A stretch of 34,833 nucleotides of DNA from Bacillus sp. HF117_J1_D (GTDB lineage: Bacteria; Bacillota; Bacilli; Bacillales; Bacillaceae_C), in assembly GCA_009928435.1 (NCBI GenBank), contig JAABNQ010000038.1:1-34833 (forward strand). The letters are read 5' to 3'. The notes under the pieces were generated by a model. That model was not told where the DNA came from, did not search any database, and saw nothing but the letters and a program-made list of their open reading frames with translations. A program made the position numbers and the translations under genes. Below, piece by piece: positions 26,149-34,816 of this stretch. The stretch's first letter is position 1. Every line of letters begins with the position of its first letter.

Positions 26149-26949
26149 CTAAAAATCAAAGTTTCCAAAACCGCCCACACCAGGCTCATTAAATAGGTTT
26201 TGTTTTTCAACCACTTCATAAGTTATTTCCTCATCGGGGTTATTGCGCAGCTCGATTATGTAATCGAAATCTTCGATGGAATACTCCGAATGCTCAACAA
26301 AAATATCCGGGTGTTCAATCACCTTTACAGCCGGCATTCTCATAATTTCTCTCACCAATTGCAGATGCCGTTCATCAGCCCTTCTCCTTGAGACAATTCC
26401 ATCTATTAGGAAGATATTATTCTCATTATATTCGTCTTTAATCAATTCTTTTCTTATCGTCTGTTTCAATAAAGTTGAGGAAACGAATAACCATTTCTTA
26501 CTGGCACAGACACTCGCCGCAACAACCGATTCCGTCTTCCCGACCCGTGGCATCCCCCTAATGCCAATCAACTTATGCCCCTTTTCTTTGAATATTTCAG
26601 CCATGAAGTCAACAAGGATTCCCAGTTCGTCCCTGACAAACCGGAACGTCTTCTTGTCATCGTGGTCTCTCTGGATATAGCGCCCATGCCTTACAGCCAG
26701 TTTATCACGCAATTTAGGCTCTCTGATCTTTCTTACCTTAATCGTTTCAACTGTTTCTAAAATGGATTCAAGTCTTTTAATTTGATCCTCGCTTTGTGCT
26801 CGGATCAAAAGTCCCCTTCTGCCGGCATCTACGCCATTAATACTTACAATATTTATTGAAAGCATGCCCAAAAGCGATGAAATATCCCCTAGTAAACCAG
26901 GGCGGTCAATTGTAATTTCATACTCTAAATACCATTCTTTACCTTCCAT
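26149..26949 (-). CDS. ymfK: YmfK: ACT-like domain joined to a P-loop domain (DUF3388)
   Basis: This conserved Bacillus protein has no established function. The 266-residue sequence opens with an ACT-like fold (about 8-75: EYEITIDRPGLLGDISSLLG). A linker is followed by a P-loop, GMPRVGKT (132-139), and a possible Walker B strand, NIFLIDG with Asp183. The combination suggests a nucleotide-binding protein with a small-ligand regulatory domain. The C terminus ends in Gly/Phe-rich GVGGFGNFDF. The ATG at 26949 has GAGGAG about 10 bases upstream, and an extended -10 motif lies about 70 bases before the start (27016-27024). ymfM follows after 18 bases. Confidence 0.9.
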   Translation of the reverse strand: MEGKEWYLEYEITIDRPGLLGDISSLLGMLSINIVSINGVDAGRRGLLIRAQSEDQIKRLESILETVETIKVRKIREPKLRDKLAVRHGRYIQRDHDDKKTFRFVRDELGILVDFMAEIFKEKGHKLIGIRGMPRVGKTESVVAASVCASKKWLFVSSTLLKQTIRKELIKDEYNENNIFLIDGIVSRRRADERHLQLVREIMRMPAVKVIEHPDIFVEHSEYSIEDFDYIIELRNNPDEEITYEVVEKQNLFNEPGVGGFGNFDF

Positions 26950-27015
26950 AAAAAAACAGCTCCTCGAGAAAATGGAAATCGACCCTTATATATTATCCTA
27001 TCACAACATTTCTAG

Positions 27016-27024
27016 CTTATATCA
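27016..27024 (-). promoter_or_regulatory. Possible extended -10 promoter of ymfK
   Basis: TGATATAAG on the minus strand has the TGn extension and a five-of-six -10 hexamer, about 70 bases before the ymfK ATG. No strong -35 is seen. Confidence 0.3.
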
Positions 27025-27100
27025 TATCTGATTTTAGATAAAGAAAAAAGAGAAACCTTATAATAAAAATCTCATCCGACATAAAAAATAATTAGACATT

Positions 27101-27126
27101 AAAAAAAGAGAGGATAGCTCCTCTCC
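27101..27126 (-). terminator. Terminator after ymfJ
   Basis: GAGAGGA-GCTA-TCCTCTC is a perfect hairpin followed on the minus strand by a seven-T run. Confidence 0.85.
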
Positions 27127-27146
27127 GCTATATTGTCCTTATTCAC

Positions 27147-27404
27147 TTAGTGAGTGCTGTTGTTCTCAACTAGCTTAACCATTACACGAGCAATCGCTTG
27201 TTGCTCTTCTTCAGATGCCACAGACCATAAATCAGAGAGCACTCGCTCCTGCTCATTTTTGGGGTCAACTTGTTTCGCTAGATAGTCGCCGACTTGATGG
27301 GCCATTTGACCGATAACATCTTGTGACATTCCTTGCTCCTGAGCCTGATCCAGGCGGTCACCAAGGAAATTTTTCCATTGTTCCCAGTTTTCAAGTATTG
27401 ACAT
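27147..27404 (-). CDS. ymfJ: DUF3243 family protein YmfJ
   Basis: An 85-residue acidic helical protein of the DUF3243 family, found across Bacillaceae beside ymfI and ymfK. It opens MSILENWEQWKNFLGDRLDQ and contains IGQMAHQVGDYLAKQVDPKN. No catalytic motif or membrane segment is visible, and its role is not known. The ATG at 27404 has AAGGAGG upstream. It follows ymfI after 90 bases and is closed by a terminator, so it may be transcribed alone. Confidence 0.9.
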   Translation of the reverse strand: MSILENWEQWKNFLGDRLDQAQEQGMSQDVIGQMAHQVGDYLAKQVDPKNEQERVLSDLWSVASEEEQQAIARVMVKLVENNSTH

Positions 27405-27494
27405 GCTATTGTGCCTCCTTCACATTTTGATACGATGTTATTATTTGCATGAGTGAAGGAAATATGCATAAATATTAAGTTTACAATACATATA

Positions 27495-28217
27495 TTATGT
27501 ATACCAGCCACCATTTATAGCAATGACTTGTCCAGTGATATAGGAAGCTTTCGGCGATAATAAAAAAGAAATAGTATCTGCGATTTCTTCTGGCTCTGCA
27601 AGCCGCCTCAGCGGAATGTCCTCCTCCAGACTGCCTAGTTCCTCTTTCGAAAAACGATGGAGCATCCCTGTATTGACTGCTCCTGGAGCTACGCAGTTCA
27701 CTCGGACCCCAGAACCTGCGACTTCTTTGCTTAGCGCCTTAGTAAAAGAAATTTGCGCACCCTTGACAGTTGAGTAAATCACTTCACATGCAGCTCCTGT
27801 CTGTCCCCACAATGAGCTGATGATGACAATTTGCGAAACGGAATTTCTCATCAATTTTGGAAGCAGGTTTCTCACTAAAATCAGCGGACTTTTCACATGT
27901 AGCTGAATGGCACTTTCCATTGTTTGGTCATCCAGATCAGAGAAAAGACCAAAAGGGGCATTCCCACTTGAATAAACGATAGCATCCAGTTGAAAAATAT
28001 TCCTAACCACTTGATCACAGCCGCTTTCGACTGAAAGATCGGCCTTGATCGGAATCACTTCAATATCATACACGGCCAATTCTGTTACAAGGTCTAAGAT
28101 TCGCTGCTCATTGCTGTGGTAATGCAAATACAAATTCCAATTTTCCTTCGCAAGAGCTCTTGCCGTCGCAGCTCCTATTCCGCCGCTTGCCCCCGTAATC
28201 AAAGCAAATTTTTTCAT
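27495..28217 (-). CDS. ymfI: EF-P 5-aminopentanone reductase YmfI (SDR family)
   Basis: YmfI is a short-chain dehydrogenase/reductase that in B. subtilis reduces the 5-aminopentanone group on elongation factor P to 5-aminopentanol. The 240-residue protein has the cofactor motif TGASGGIG (8-15) and the catalytic Ser135, Tyr148 and Lys152 (IYSTVKGAQ), and ends with the common SDR tail (TGQVIAINGGWYT). The ATG at 28217 has AGGAAATG upstream. It lies after ymfH, separated by a terminator at 28236-28264. The specific function rests on synteny and family, because SDRs are numerous. Confidence 0.88.
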   Translation of the reverse strand: MKKFALITGASGGIGAATARALAKENWNLYLHYHSNEQRILDLVTELAVYDIEVIPIKADLSVESGCDQVVRNIFQLDAIVYSSGNAPFGLFSDLDDQTMESAIQLHVKSPLILVRNLLPKLMRNSVSQIVIISSLWGQTGAACEVIYSTVKGAQISFTKALSKEVAGSGVRVNCVAPGAVNTGMLHRFSKEELGSLEEDIPLRRLAEPEEIADTISFLLSPKASYITGQVIAINGGWYT

Positions 28218-28235
28218 CTTACATTTCCTTTCACA

Positions 28236-28264
28236 GAAAAAACCCGGGCTATTGGCCGGGTTTT
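28236..28264 (-). terminator. Terminator between ymfH and ymfI
   Basis: AAACCCGG and CCGGGTTT pair around a short loop and are followed by TTTTTTC on the minus strand. Confidence 0.75.
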
Positions 28265-28268
28265 CTAT

Positions 28269-29549
28269 TTATTTCGGGACCACATGACATGTCGCCATTC
28301 TGTCTTCTGAAAAGAAGTCAGCTGCTGCGGTCGTCAAATCACTCAGTGTTAAACTCTCCATGACCGGTACAACATCAAACAGGTTCATTCCATTCAATTT
28401 ATAACGTGTAAACTGATTCGCAATGAATTCTGGAGAGTTGAACGCTCTTAAAAAGCCGCCGATCCGCTTCTTCTTAGCCCTTTCAAGCTCCTCTTCCTTC
28501 AATTGTCCCCCGGCATGTAACATCATATTCTGCAAGCGCTCCGTCAGCAAATCCGGCTCTTGAGTATCACTGCCGATAATCGCAAAGCCAAAACCATCTT
28601 CCTGCGTATAATCAAATTGGAAGGATTCATCAATCAAGCCTTCATTGTACAACGCTTCGTAATTTGCAGAACTCTTGCCGAATAAAATATCGAGCAAAAT
28701 ATTGACCGTCAATTCCTGCCTGAGCATCGCTTCACCATCACCATGGAAATGAGGTGCTTTTACACCAACCATGCATTTGGGCGTTTGGACGTCCATTTTG
28801 ATGACTTGCTTCTTCTTTGCTACACTGTCTGGCTCTTCATCGAAACGCCTGACGATTTCCGGCGCTGCCTCGAATTGCTTTTTCTTCTGGTCTTCACGGA
28901 TGAAGGAAATCATTTTTTCAGGATCGACCGGCCCTGTAACAAAAATGATCATATTACTCGGATGATAGAACGTGTTGTAGCATAGGTAGAGCAAATCAGC
29001 TGTAATGTGGGAGATGGACTCAATCGTTCCGGCGATATCAATCTTGACAGGATGATTTTGGTAAAGGTTCTCGATTAACCCAAAATATACTCTCCAGTCT
29101 GGGTTGTCATCATACATCGTAATTTCCTGACCAATAATCCCTTTTTCTTTTTCAACTGTTTTTTCTGTAAAATATGGTTCCTGAACCATATCGAGTAACG
29201 TCCTTACATTTTGTTCAACATTAGACGTGCTGGAAAAAAGATAAGCCGTTCTCGTAAAGGATGTAAAAGCATTGGCAGATGCTCCTTGTTTGCTAAAGAG
29301 CTGAAACACGTCCCCATCTTTTTTTTCAAACATCTTATGTTCAAGAAAATGAGCAATCCCATCAGGAACTGTTTGCATTTCTGTATCATTTAAAGGGATA
29401 AAAGTGTTATCAATAGAACCGTATCTTGTTGTGAATGTGGCAAATGTCTTATTGAACCCTTTCTTTGGGAGGACATACACTTGAAGCCCGTTATCAAGCG
29501 TCTCATGATATAAAGTTTCTTTTAACTGATCAAAGAAAATGCTCTTCAC
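28269..29549 (-). CDS. ymfH: M16 zinc peptidase YmfH
   Basis: This is the putatively active member of a pair of M16 (insulinase/processing peptidase-like) proteins. The 426-residue sequence has the inverted zinc motif HFLEH (His67, Glu70, His71), followed by FEKKDGDVFQLFSKQGASANAFT and the third-ligand region near EKGIIGQE. It has the usual two M16 domains and no signal peptide, so it is probably cytoplasmic. Its start overlaps the stop of ymfF by four bases (ATGA), so the two subunits are co-translated. A physiological substrate is not established. Confidence 0.92.
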   Translation of the reverse strand: MKSIFFDQLKETLYHETLDNGLQVYVLPKKGFNKTFATFTTRYGSIDNTFIPLNDTEMQTVPDGIAHFLEHKMFEKKDGDVFQLFSKQGASANAFTSFTRTAYLFSSTSNVEQNVRTLLDMVQEPYFTEKTVEKEKGIIGQEITMYDDNPDWRVYFGLIENLYQNHPVKIDIAGTIESISHITADLLYLCYNTFYHPSNMIIFVTGPVDPEKMISFIREDQKKKQFEAAPEIVRRFDEEPDSVAKKKQVIKMDVQTPKCMVGVKAPHFHGDGEAMLRQELTVNILLDILFGKSSANYEALYNEGLIDESFQFDYTQEDGFGFAIIGSDTQEPDLLTERLQNMMLHAGGQLKEEELERAKKKRIGGFLRAFNSPEFIANQFTRYKLNGMNLFDVVPVMESLTLSDLTTAAADFFSEDRMATCHVVPK

Positions 29550-30829
29550 TTGTCGCCCTCCTCCTTCGTTCCTGTCAAAAAGTAAATGGTATCCATTTCA
29601 ATCTTTCGGGCTGCGTTCATAATATCCTGCTTGGTCGTTTTAGCAATCTGGTCCTGCCACTCATTTAGATTGATGACTGTATGGCCTACAACATTATGAT
29701 AAAGTACTTCCGTCAATCCACGCGCTGTATCGATTGTTTCTAGAAATTGATTTTGGATAACGGCTTTCGTTTGTTCGATTTCCTGATCGGAGAACTCTCC
29801 TTTTTTCATTGATTGCATTTGTTCTTTAATAATCTTCACGGCATTCTCATAGTTTTGGTCATCAATTCCGGACATGACCATCAGCAAGCCCTTATGGCTT
29901 TCTATTCTACTGGCCGCATAATAGGCCAAATTGGCCTTTTCACGCACATTGATAAAAAGCTTAGAGTGTGGAAAGCCACCAAAGATGCCATTAACCATTT
30001 GCAATGGAAAATAGTCCTGGTCACCGTATTTGATATTCGTACGGTAGCCTATATTCAGCTTACCCTGTTTTAAATCCTGTCTTTCGATAATTTCTTTTAC
30101 TTCCATATTGCTTTTCTCAACAGTCTCTGAACTTCTCTGCGGTGTGCGTTCTGTGAAACGAAGTTCATCACAATAGCTTTCTACTTCTGCTTTGTCAATA
30201 TCACCGATTATGTAAAGATCAAGTTCATCTTCTTTCAACGCCCGCTCATAGTAATGGTGCAAGGAGTTTTGCGTTATGTCATCTACTTTGGAAAGCTCCC
30301 CGTGAACAAATAACGAATATGGTTCATCCTTGCACATTTCTTCAGTGACACGATATGTCGCATATCTCATTTTATCATCATAGATTGACTTGATACGCTG
30401 TTTTAATGTTCGCTTCTCTTTTTCAACGGTTGCGGAATCAAAGGCCCCGTTGTTTGTATTTGGTTCCAGCAATACTTCTTTTAACAATTGGACTGCCTTT
30501 TGTAATAATGGAGTTGAATCTTTGAGAAACGACTCGTTAGCGATTTCAATCGTCAATGTAATAATATGATAGTCCCCTTTTTTACTTAGATCCACATGTA
30601 GAGTTGCACCGTACAATTGATCAAGATACGTTCTCAACTGTGATGTGGAAGGGTGTTTTTTTGTACTGCTTTGCAAAACATGGGGCAAAAGAGCCCGATA
30701 GGTGACAGTCTCTTTTTCCAGTGGCGCTTTCATTTTCCAGATAATGGTGTTGGTCTTGTATTTATCAGTATGAATCAAGTGCAGATTATATCCTTGCTTT
30801 TTCACTGTTTCCTCATGCAACAACGGCAT
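29546..30829 (-). CDS. ymfF: M16 peptidase-like protein YmfF lacking the zinc motif
   Basis: From the ATG at 30829 (AAGGAGG 8 bases upstream) it has 427 residues. It has the M16 fold pattern, including GGFPHSKLFINVREK and AYYAASRIES in the second domain. The region that should carry HxxEH reads LLPHVLQSSTKK, so zinc binding is lost. It therefore looks like the non-catalytic partner of YmfH, as in heterodimeric M16 peptidases. The open frame continues 15 codons upstream without a ribosome-binding site. The gene begins soon after a structured spacer (30845-30960) and is fused by overlap to ymfH. Confidence 0.92.
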   Translation of the reverse strand: MPLLHEETVKKQGYNLHLIHTDKYKTNTIIWKMKAPLEKETVTYRALLPHVLQSSTKKHPSTSQLRTYLDQLYGATLHVDLSKKGDYHIITLTIEIANESFLKDSTPLLQKAVQLLKEVLLEPNTNNGAFDSATVEKEKRTLKQRIKSIYDDKMRYATYRVTEEMCKDEPYSLFVHGELSKVDDITQNSLHHYYERALKEDELDLYIIGDIDKAEVESYCDELRFTERTPQRSSETVEKSNMEVKEIIERQDLKQGKLNIGYRTNIKYGDQDYFPLQMVNGIFGGFPHSKLFINVREKANLAYYAASRIESHKGLLMVMSGIDDQNYENAVKIIKEQMQSMKKGEFSDQEIEQTKAVIQNQFLETIDTARGLTEVLYHNVVGHTVINLNEWQDQIAKTTKQDIMNAARKIEMDTIYFLTGTKEEGDK

Positions 30830-30844
30830 CCGCCACGCCTCCTT

Positions 30845-30960
30845 TATATATGGATGGGAAAGTTGGTACAGCACCCTCCCTCAAGCCAAGAACTTGAGGG
30901 CTTTACAGGCACTTATGCTTTTGTACATAGTTTAAGACTATGTTTATCGTATGTCCAATC
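30845..30960 (-). ncRNA. Structured spacer, possible IS200/IS605-type end or omega-RNA relic
   Basis: On the minus strand the spacer carries three hairpins in a row: ACATAGT/ACTATGT with a 5-base loop (30925-30943), the small GCA-TAAG-TGC, and CCCTCAAG/CTTGAGGG with a 7-base loop (30878-30900). No T run follows the last one, so it is not an ordinary terminator for spoIIIE. The arrangement and the run AAAGCCCTCAAG...CTTGAGGG resemble the right-end structures of IS605-type elements whose transcripts guide TnpB. No tnpA or tnpB sequence is present. The assignment is inference. Confidence 0.35.
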
Positions 30961-30998
30961 TTATCATTAATATTCAAAGCGCAAAGTATCTATTCCAA

Positions 30999-33305
30999 TC
31001 AGGAAGTTTGTTCTTCTGTCTGAGAAATTAAAACGGTTCTCGGTTTGCTTCCTTCATATGGACCGACAACTCCTCGGGCCTCCATTTCATCAATAAGTCT
31101 GGCAGCCCTTGTATAGCCTATCCTGAAACGTCGTTGCAGCATAGATACGGACGCTGTCTGCATCTCAACAATCAATTGGACCGCTTCATCATACAGTTCA
31201 TCTTCGACTTCTTGTGATGTCTCTGGAATATCCTCAGGAATCATATCTTCCTGGTACTGTGCTTTTTGCTGGGATATGACAAAATCGACCACATCCTCAA
31301 CCTCCTGATCCGACAGGAACGCCCCTTGGACCCGGACCGGTTTTGAAGCTCCCACCGGCAAAAACAGCATATCCCCTCTACCCAGAAGCTTTTCTGCTCC
31401 ACCAGAATCAAGTATCGTTCTCGAATCGGTTTGAGATGATACAGCGAATGCAATTCGGGAAGGGATATTAGCCTTAATAACACCGGTAATAACATCGACT
31501 GATGGGCGTTGGGTTGCAATAATCAAATGGATTCCAGCGGCTCGAGCCATCTGCGCCAGCCGTGTAATCGAATCCTCTACATCGTTGGAAGCAACCATCA
31601 TCAAGTCGGCTAACTCATCCACAATCACAACAATATACGGTAAGAGCGGCTGTTTTTCTTCTCTTTCCGCATTTTCACGTTGAACAAAGTCATTATACCC
31701 TTCGATATTTCTTGTTCCAGTATGAGAGAAAAGCTCGTAGCGCCTTTCCATCTCACTTACTACTTTCTTAAGAGCCTGTGATGCTTTCCTAGCGTCTGTT
31801 ACAACTGGTGCTAACAGATGCGGAATTCCATTATAGACGTTCAATTCAACCATTTTCGGATCAATCATCATCATTTTCACTTCATGGGGTTTAGCTCTCA
31901 TTAAAACACTTGTAATGATGCCATTGATACACACGCTTTTTCCACTGCCTGTAGCGCCGGCAACAAGAAGATGCGGCATTTTATTCAACTCAGCCACAAC
32001 AGCGTCACCCGTAATATCTCTTCCTAGCCCAATTTGCAGCTTCGCCTCTGGTTTTTGATGCTCTTGTGCTTCCAGTACTTCTCTTAAAGAAACAACGGCT
32101 ATTTCTGAATTAGGCACCTCAATGCCAATAGCTGATTTTCCAGGAATGGGCGCCTCGATCCGTATATCTTTCGCAGCAAGTGCCAGTGCTAAATCATCAC
32201 TTAAGCTGACAATTCGGCTGACCTTAACTCCTGCATCTGGATGTACTTCATATTTTGTCACTGCCGGTCCAAGATGGACTTGGGTGACGCGTGCCTTGAC
32301 CCCAAAGCTTTGGAAAGTTTTTTCCAGCTTCGCTGCATTAGCATGAATCAATTTATATTCATTGCTTTGGTCAGTTGCTTTAGGCCTTGAGAGCAAGGTG
32401 GAAGGCGGCAATTCATAATCCTCATTTTCCACCTCAGTAAAAGTGAGATTCGGAGCAATGTTTATTTCATCCACACTTGCATCTGGTTCATGTGACTCAT
32501 CTTCCTTGACTTTTGGATGGTTATTTTTTTCGGAGAAACTAGAAATAATCGGTTCATTTGTATGTATGTTCGCCTGTTCAGGTTCTACAATTATTGGAGG
32601 CTTGTCGGCATTGTCCTTTTTCGTACCATCTTCTTGTTTCTTCGTCTGTCTTTTTGCTTTTCTTTCTTCCTTCATATCTTTTAGGTCCTTTAAGAACAAT
32701 GTCCATTGACTTTTGATGAATTCGCTGGACTTTTTTACGCCCCTTTCAACAAGCTCCCCCATCGGTTTACCTGTTATTAAAATAATTCCCACCAAGATTA
32801 GGAAAAAGCTGATGATTTTCGTTCCAGTCGCATCAAAAAGCAGGTAAAAGCCGGAAAAGAATACAGCTCCGATCATTCCCCCGCCCAAATCATTGGTTGA
32901 CGCTTCCCCTTTAATAATCTGCATGAACAAGTGATAGGTATTTTTAATGACGCTTTGGTTCGTAAGCAGTCCTTCCTTATTCATCAGACCAAAAAGCTTC
33001 ACATGGGCAAGCACAAGAATACTGGCCAATATAAGATAAAGTCCGATGAGCCTACCTTGTAAGAATACTGGCCATTCCCTTTTTATAATGAAAAAACCGG
33101 CAATACCTAATGTCGCCAGCAATCCAACCATATACCATTCACCGAGCAAAAAATAGAAAAAACGTGAGATTCCACGGCCCACAGCACCAAGTTCAATAAT
33201 GGATATCAACGTCAAAGCAATCAAAGCAATTCCTGCCAGTTCAAATTGAAGAATCTTTTTTAGCTTTTTAGTTGTTTTACGACTTCTTCTTTTCTTCTTT
33301 GCCAT
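30999..33305 (-). CDS. spoIIIE: DNA translocase SpoIIIE (FtsK/SpoIIIE family)
   Basis: SpoIIIE pumps the chromosome into the forespore through the septum. From the ATG at 33305 (AAGGTGA 5 bases upstream) it has 768 residues. Several membrane helices occupy about 22-180, followed by a charged linker (about 205-300). The motor has Walker A GATGSGKS (450-457) and Walker [15 protein letters not shown]-terminal gamma domain ([21 protein letters not shown]) reads DNA polarity sequences. A GTG three codons upstream lies in the ribosome-binding site. An extended -10 promoter at 33525-33533 gives a long structured leader of about 210 bases. The ymfC and ymfD genes that follow it in B. subtilis are absent. 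Confidence 0.96.
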   Translation of the reverse strand: MAKKKRRSRKTTKKLKKILQFELAGIALIALTLISIIELGAVGRGISRFFYFLLGEWYMVGLLATLGIAGFFIIKREWPVFLQGRLIGLYLILASILVLAHVKLFGLMNKEGLLTNQSVIKNTYHLFMQIIKGEASTNDLGGGMIGAVFFSGFYLLFDATGTKIISFFLILVGIILITGKPMGELVERGVKKSSEFIKSQWTLFLKDLKDMKEERKAKRQTKKQEDGTKKDNADKPPIIVEPEQANIHTNEPIISSFSEKNNHPKVKEDESHEPDASVDEINIAPNLTFTEVENEDYELPPSTLLSRPKATDQSNEYKLIHANAAKLEKTFQSFGVKARVTQVHLGPAVTKYEVHPDAGVKVSRIVSLSDDLALALAAKDIRIEAPIPGKSAIGIEVPNSEIAVVSLREVLEAQEHQKPEAKLQIGLGRDITGDAVVAELNKMPHLLVAGATGSGKSVCINGIITSVLMRAKPHEVKMMMIDPKMVELNVYNGIPHLLAPVVTDARKASQALKKVVSEMERRYELFSHTGTRNIEGYNDFVQRENAEREEKQPLLPYIVVIVDELADLMMVASNDVEDSITRLAQMARAAGIHLIIATQRPSVDVITGVIKANIPSRIAFAVSSQTDSRTILDSGGAEKLLGRGDMLFLPVGASKPVRVQGAFLSDQEVEDVVDFVISQQKAQYQEDMIPEDIPETSQEVEDELYDEAVQLIVEMQTASVSMLQRRFRIGYTRAARLIDEMEARGVVGPYEGSKPRTVLISQTEEQTS

Positions 33306-33358
33306 TTTAATCACCTTGCCTAATCTATCATCTTGAACTGAAGAATGCTATTAGTGCA

Positions 33359-33473
33359 TGTTCAAAAGTTGCCAAATCAGAAGGGAAAAAGTCATGCAGC
33401 GAAAAATCCATGCGCTGCACAGAAACAAGCCACCGAAGGCATTCACCACTTATCATTTGTGTCTTTTTGAACA
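33359..33473. repeat. 115-base segment with inverted ends, possible MITE in the spoIIIE leader
   Basis: The segment begins TGTTCAAAA and ends TTTTGAACA. The ends stay similar for about 20 bases (a further CAAAT is shared at the same distance). Inside is a hairpin TGCAGCG/CGCTGCA (33395-33419). The sequence just outside is a perfect 14-base palindrome CTTTTGATCAAAAG (33478-33491) and a hairpin AGCTC/GAGCT (33493-33511). The whole lies in the expected transcript leader of spoIIIE. It could be a miniature transposable element or a folded regulatory leader. No target duplication is obvious. The rest of 33306-33635 holds no gene. Confidence 0.4.
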
Positions 33474-33524
33474 GCCTCTTTTGATCAAAAGCAGCTCAGA
33501 ACATATGAGCTGTATGATCATTCA

Positions 33525-33533
33525 ATTATATCA
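33525..33533 (-). promoter_or_regulatory. Extended -10 promoter of spoIIIE
   Basis: TGATATAAT on the minus strand has the TGn extension and a perfect TATAAT. The -35 region is poor. It lies about 220 bases before the spoIIIE ATG. Confidence 0.45.
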
Positions 33534-33635
33534 TATATCTGATGTACACTTTAGGTTGTTTTTCCTGTTTTTCTAAAGAGTATAGGGGGTCGTAGAAAAT
33601 GACTTTTTTAAGACACAGACCAAATAATGCAAAAG

Positions 33636-33678
33636 AACCAATGCTTTCCCCATCATGTGAGGAAAGCATTGGTTTTTC
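33636..33678. terminator. Strong terminator after ylzJ, probably bidirectional
   Basis: AACCAATGCTTTCC and GGAAAGCATTGGTT form a 14-base stem around an 11-base loop, with T runs on both strands. It ends the tepA-ylzJ unit and isolates spoIIIE. Confidence 0.8.
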
Positions 33679-33901
33679 AGTAGAAATGGATTTCATTTAT
33701 ATGAATATGGGAGCCTGGCTGGATTTCGTTTCTCAAATAATGTGACGGATTGCTGCTCATAATTCGAATCACTCTACATTTGTGACCCTCCTGCTCCACC
33801 AATAGAGGAATATCATTCCAAATACACTCGGTTTGATTTAAAAAAACGTCATGTTCTGCAGGAAAAATATGTTCATGTGGAACGATGGAATGGATAATCA
33901 T
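33677..33901 (-). CDS. ylzJ: YlzJ-like small protein
   Basis: A 74-residue protein with the YlzJ family pattern: [16 protein letters not shown] at the start, a conserved middle and a His-rich C-terminal segment ([12 protein letters not shown]). Function is unknown. Its ATG at 33901 overlaps the tepA stop by four bases (ATGA), so it is co-translated with tepA; the same pair lies before spoIIIE in B. subtilis. It may act with TepA in the forespore, which is inference from the operon only. Confidence 0.85.
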   Translation of the reverse strand: MIIHSIVPHEHIFPAEHDVFLNQTECIWNDIPLLVEQEGHKCRVIRIMSSNPSHYLRNEIQPGSHIHINEIHFY

Positions 33902-34662
33902 TGTAGAAGCCTCTCTTCTTCATTATTGTCTTTTTTAGCAGCAATCATTTCGTTCAGCTTCTTCATAGCAGCGCCTACTCCTCCCACCTCGTTCATCAAT
34001 CCATATTTTACTGCATCTGGTCCAATCACATTTGTTCCAATATCGCGAGTCAAATTACCCTTGGCAAACATCAAGTCTTTGAAAGTTTCTTCAGAAATAT
34101 CGGAGTGCTTTGTAACAAACCGGACAACCCGCTCTTGCATTTTATCCATATATTCAAATGACTGAGGAACACCAATAACTAAGCCAGTCAGGCGAATTGG
34201 ATGAATGGTCATAGTGGCCGTTTCAGCGATAAATGCGTAAGAGCACGATACAGCAATTGGCACACCAATTGAATGGCCTCCCCCTAATACGATGGACACA
34301 GACGGTTTTGATAAGGTTGCAATCATTTCCGATATCGCGAGTCCCGCTTCGACGTCCCCCCCTACCGTATTCAAAATGACGAGGAGACCTTCGATTTTTG
34401 GATTTTGTTCAATTGCCACGAGCTGCGGAATGATATGTTCATACTTCGTTGTCTTATTTTGAGGGGGCAGTTGCATATGCCCTTCAATTTGACCAATGAT
34501 CGTTAAACAGTGAATATTTGCATCCTGACTAAGACCAGGGACGTTTGTTGTTCCTAACTGCTGTAGTTTTTCCACAATTCCGGAAGGCTTTTCCTCCGGT
34601 GACTCTTCAGGTTCAATCGGTTGGTTTTCAAGCCGATAATCAGATGATTGTTCCTTCTTCAT
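33898..34662 (-). CDS. tepA: ClpP-like protease TepA (YmfB)
   Basis: TepA is a ClpP-like serine peptidase. In B. subtilis it was first tied to protein translocation and later reported as a forespore gene needed for normal spore outgrowth. From the ATG at 34662 (GGGGG about 6 bases upstream) it has 254 residues. The presumed nucleophile is Ser131 in GGGHSIGVP and the general base His154 in MTIHPIR. The first 45 residues are charged and variable. The ORF runs 14 codons further upstream without a ribosome-binding site. A good sigma-G-type promoter lies at 34695-34724. It overlaps ylzJ. Confidence 0.92.
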   Translation of the reverse strand: MKKEQSSDYRLENQPIEPEESPEEKPSGIVEKLQQLGTTNVPGLSQDANIHCLTIIGQIEGHMQLPPQNKTTKYEHIIPQLVAIEQNPKIEGLLVILNTVGGDVEAGLAISEMIATLSKPSVSIVLGGGHSIGVPIAVSCSYAFIAETATMTIHPIRLTGLVIGVPQSFEYMDKMQERVVRFVTKHSDISEETFKDLMFAKGNLTRDIGTNVIGPDAVKYGLMNEVGGVGAAMKKLNEMIAAKKDNNEEERLLQ

Positions 34663-34694
34663 GAAATACCCCCAAAACAAAAGATGATTGGAAT

Positions 34695-34724
34695 TAGTAT
34701 TCAACTACATCGTTTTTTTCATGC
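34695..34724 (-). promoter_or_regulatory. Sigma-G-type promoter of tepA
   Basis: GCATG (34720-34724) fits the -35 GYATR. After 18 bases comes AATACTA (34695-34701), matching the -10 CATNHTA except for the first base. Spacing to the ATG is 32 bases. This fits reported forespore expression of the gene. Confidence 0.55.
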
Positions 34725-34732
34725 AGAAGTGA

Positions 34733-34757
34733 ACAAAAAGCGCCAAATAGGCGCTTA
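34733..34757 (-). terminator. Terminator of a gene beyond the right edge
   Basis: AAGCGCC and GGCGCTT pair around a five-base loop and are followed on the minus strand by TTTTTG. It ends a gene that starts outside the window; in B. subtilis the gene upstream of tepA is rnjB, but nothing of it is visible here. Confidence 0.75.
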
Positions 34758-34816
34758 TCGATGGTATGGGAAATTATAAAAAATCTATGCTAGTGTATAA
34801 CTTGTTTATCAGATTA

